This document shows positions 5,521 through 5,765 of a stretch of DNA of 5,765 bases, piece after piece. The notes below the pieces were generated by a model that was not told the origin of the DNA, ran no database searches, and was given only the letters and a program-made list of their open reading frames with translations. Every line of letters begins with the position of its first letter. Position 1 is the first letter of the stretch. Made by a program: the position numbers and the translations under genes. Origin of the DNA: Planococcus sp. (in: firmicutes) (lineage in GTDB: Bacteria > Bacillota > Bacilli > Bacillales_A > Planococcaceae); the NCBI GenBank assembly GCA_030147225.1, contig JASLAI010000165.1, positions 1 to 5,765 on the forward strand. The letters run 5' to 3'.

Positions 5521-5543
5521 CTCATGTTCTTCCAACATATGAG
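5521..5543. repeat. Inverted repeat upstream of the LOV promoter
   Basis: CTCATGTT (5521-5528), the loop CTTCC, then AACATATGAG (5534-5543): an 8-bp stem interrupted by a 2-base bulge. No T-run follows on either side, which argues against a terminator. It lies about 18 bases upstream of the candidate -35 element, a plausible operator position. Confidence 0.4.
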
Positions 5544-5747
5544 AACAGGCAGGTAAAAGAATCTGACAAACTATCAAAAAGAAAGCAATGATTTCTAATA
5601 CGAAAATAGTGCAAAAATCATGATAAAAATTACCTACCTTATGTATATCTCGAATTGAAGAGATGTAAACTTATTTACGAAAATTTTATTGGAATTGTGA
5701 ACGGCAGCAGCATAAAAAAGAATATTTGGACATTTTGTTTGAAATTG

Positions 5748-5761
5748 AGACATATTTGTCT
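5748..5761. repeat. Near-palindrome at the right edge
   Basis: AGACATATTTGTCT has perfect 5-base arms (AGACA/TGTCT) around a 4-base centre. It could be an operator for a gene beyond the window; nothing else supports a role. Confidence 0.3.
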
Positions 5762-5765
5762 TATG

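Larger units (their letters stand above)
5373..5765. other. AT-rich intergenic stretch without a convincing gene
   Basis: About 390 bases upstream of the LOV-STAS gene, visibly richer in A and T than the genes. No frame on either strand gives a recognisable protein. It holds the LOV gene leader, one candidate promoter (5474-5502), an inverted repeat (5521-5543), a near-palindrome at the right edge (5748-5761) and very short plus-strand frames around 5414-5542. The minus strand is open from the window edge to a TAG near 5636 for about 43 codons, but the peptide matches nothing I know and no start signal is present. Confidence 0.6.

Noticed and set aside
5636..5765. Minus-strand open stretch at the right edge as the end of an upstream gene
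   Set aside because: The peptide is low in information, matches no family I recognise and has the same AT-rich character as the surrounding non-coding DNA.
1..5765. CRISPR arrays, tRNA or rRNA genes, insertion sequences, attachment sites
   Set aside because: I looked on both strands and found no regularly spaced repeats, tRNA-like cloverleaf, transposase remnants or paired terminal repeats.

Overview
The window looks like a piece of a Bacillales (Firmicutes) chromosome. The protein set resembles Bacillus subtilis and especially Planococcus-like relatives: a YtvA-type LOV-STAS photoreceptor, a YkoW-type MHYT-PAS-GGDEF-EAL protein, and the HxlA/HxlB formaldehyde pair. Strong AGGAG-type ribosome binding sites fit the same group. 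The genus is an inference from family resemblance and moderate base composition; no rRNA or other marker is present. All convincing genes lie on the minus strand, so transcription runs from high to low coordinates.

Layout in transcription order. (1) 5373-5765: about 390 bases of AT-rich DNA with no convincing gene, holding a candidate promoter and inverted repeats. (2) 4581-5372: complete LOV-STAS blue-light receptor of YtvA type. (3) 3386-4516: membrane MHYT sensor plus PAS domain, stopped by a TAA codon. (4) 2087-3373: GGDEF plus EAL domains in exactly the same frame, beginning five codons after that TAA. Parts 3 and 4 together have the usual architecture of one protein, so the locus reads as a single c-di-GMP gene split by one nonsense codon. 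(5) 1902-2086: regulatory region with a promoter and an inverted repeat matching the type bound by HxlR/DUF24 regulators. (6) 1260-1901 and 704-1258: hxlA and hxlB, separated by one base. (7) 657-698: intrinsic terminator. (8) 1-517: cyclase-family (kynurenine-formamidase-like) metal hydrolase, cut by the window edge.

Functionally there are two themes. The right half is signalling: a blue-light sensor followed 64 bases later by a c-di-GMP synthesis/degradation protein with a putative metal- or gas-sensing membrane domain. The left half is formaldehyde removal through the ribulose monophosphate route: HxlA condenses formaldehyde with ribulose 5-phosphate and HxlB isomerises the product to fructose 6-phosphate. 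The cyclase gene lies behind a terminator and probably does not belong to the hxl operon. The most notable point is the in-frame stop that separates the sensor half from the catalytic half of the c-di-GMP protein while all catalytic motifs stay intact. The next is the arrangement of operator-like boxes around the hxl promoter.
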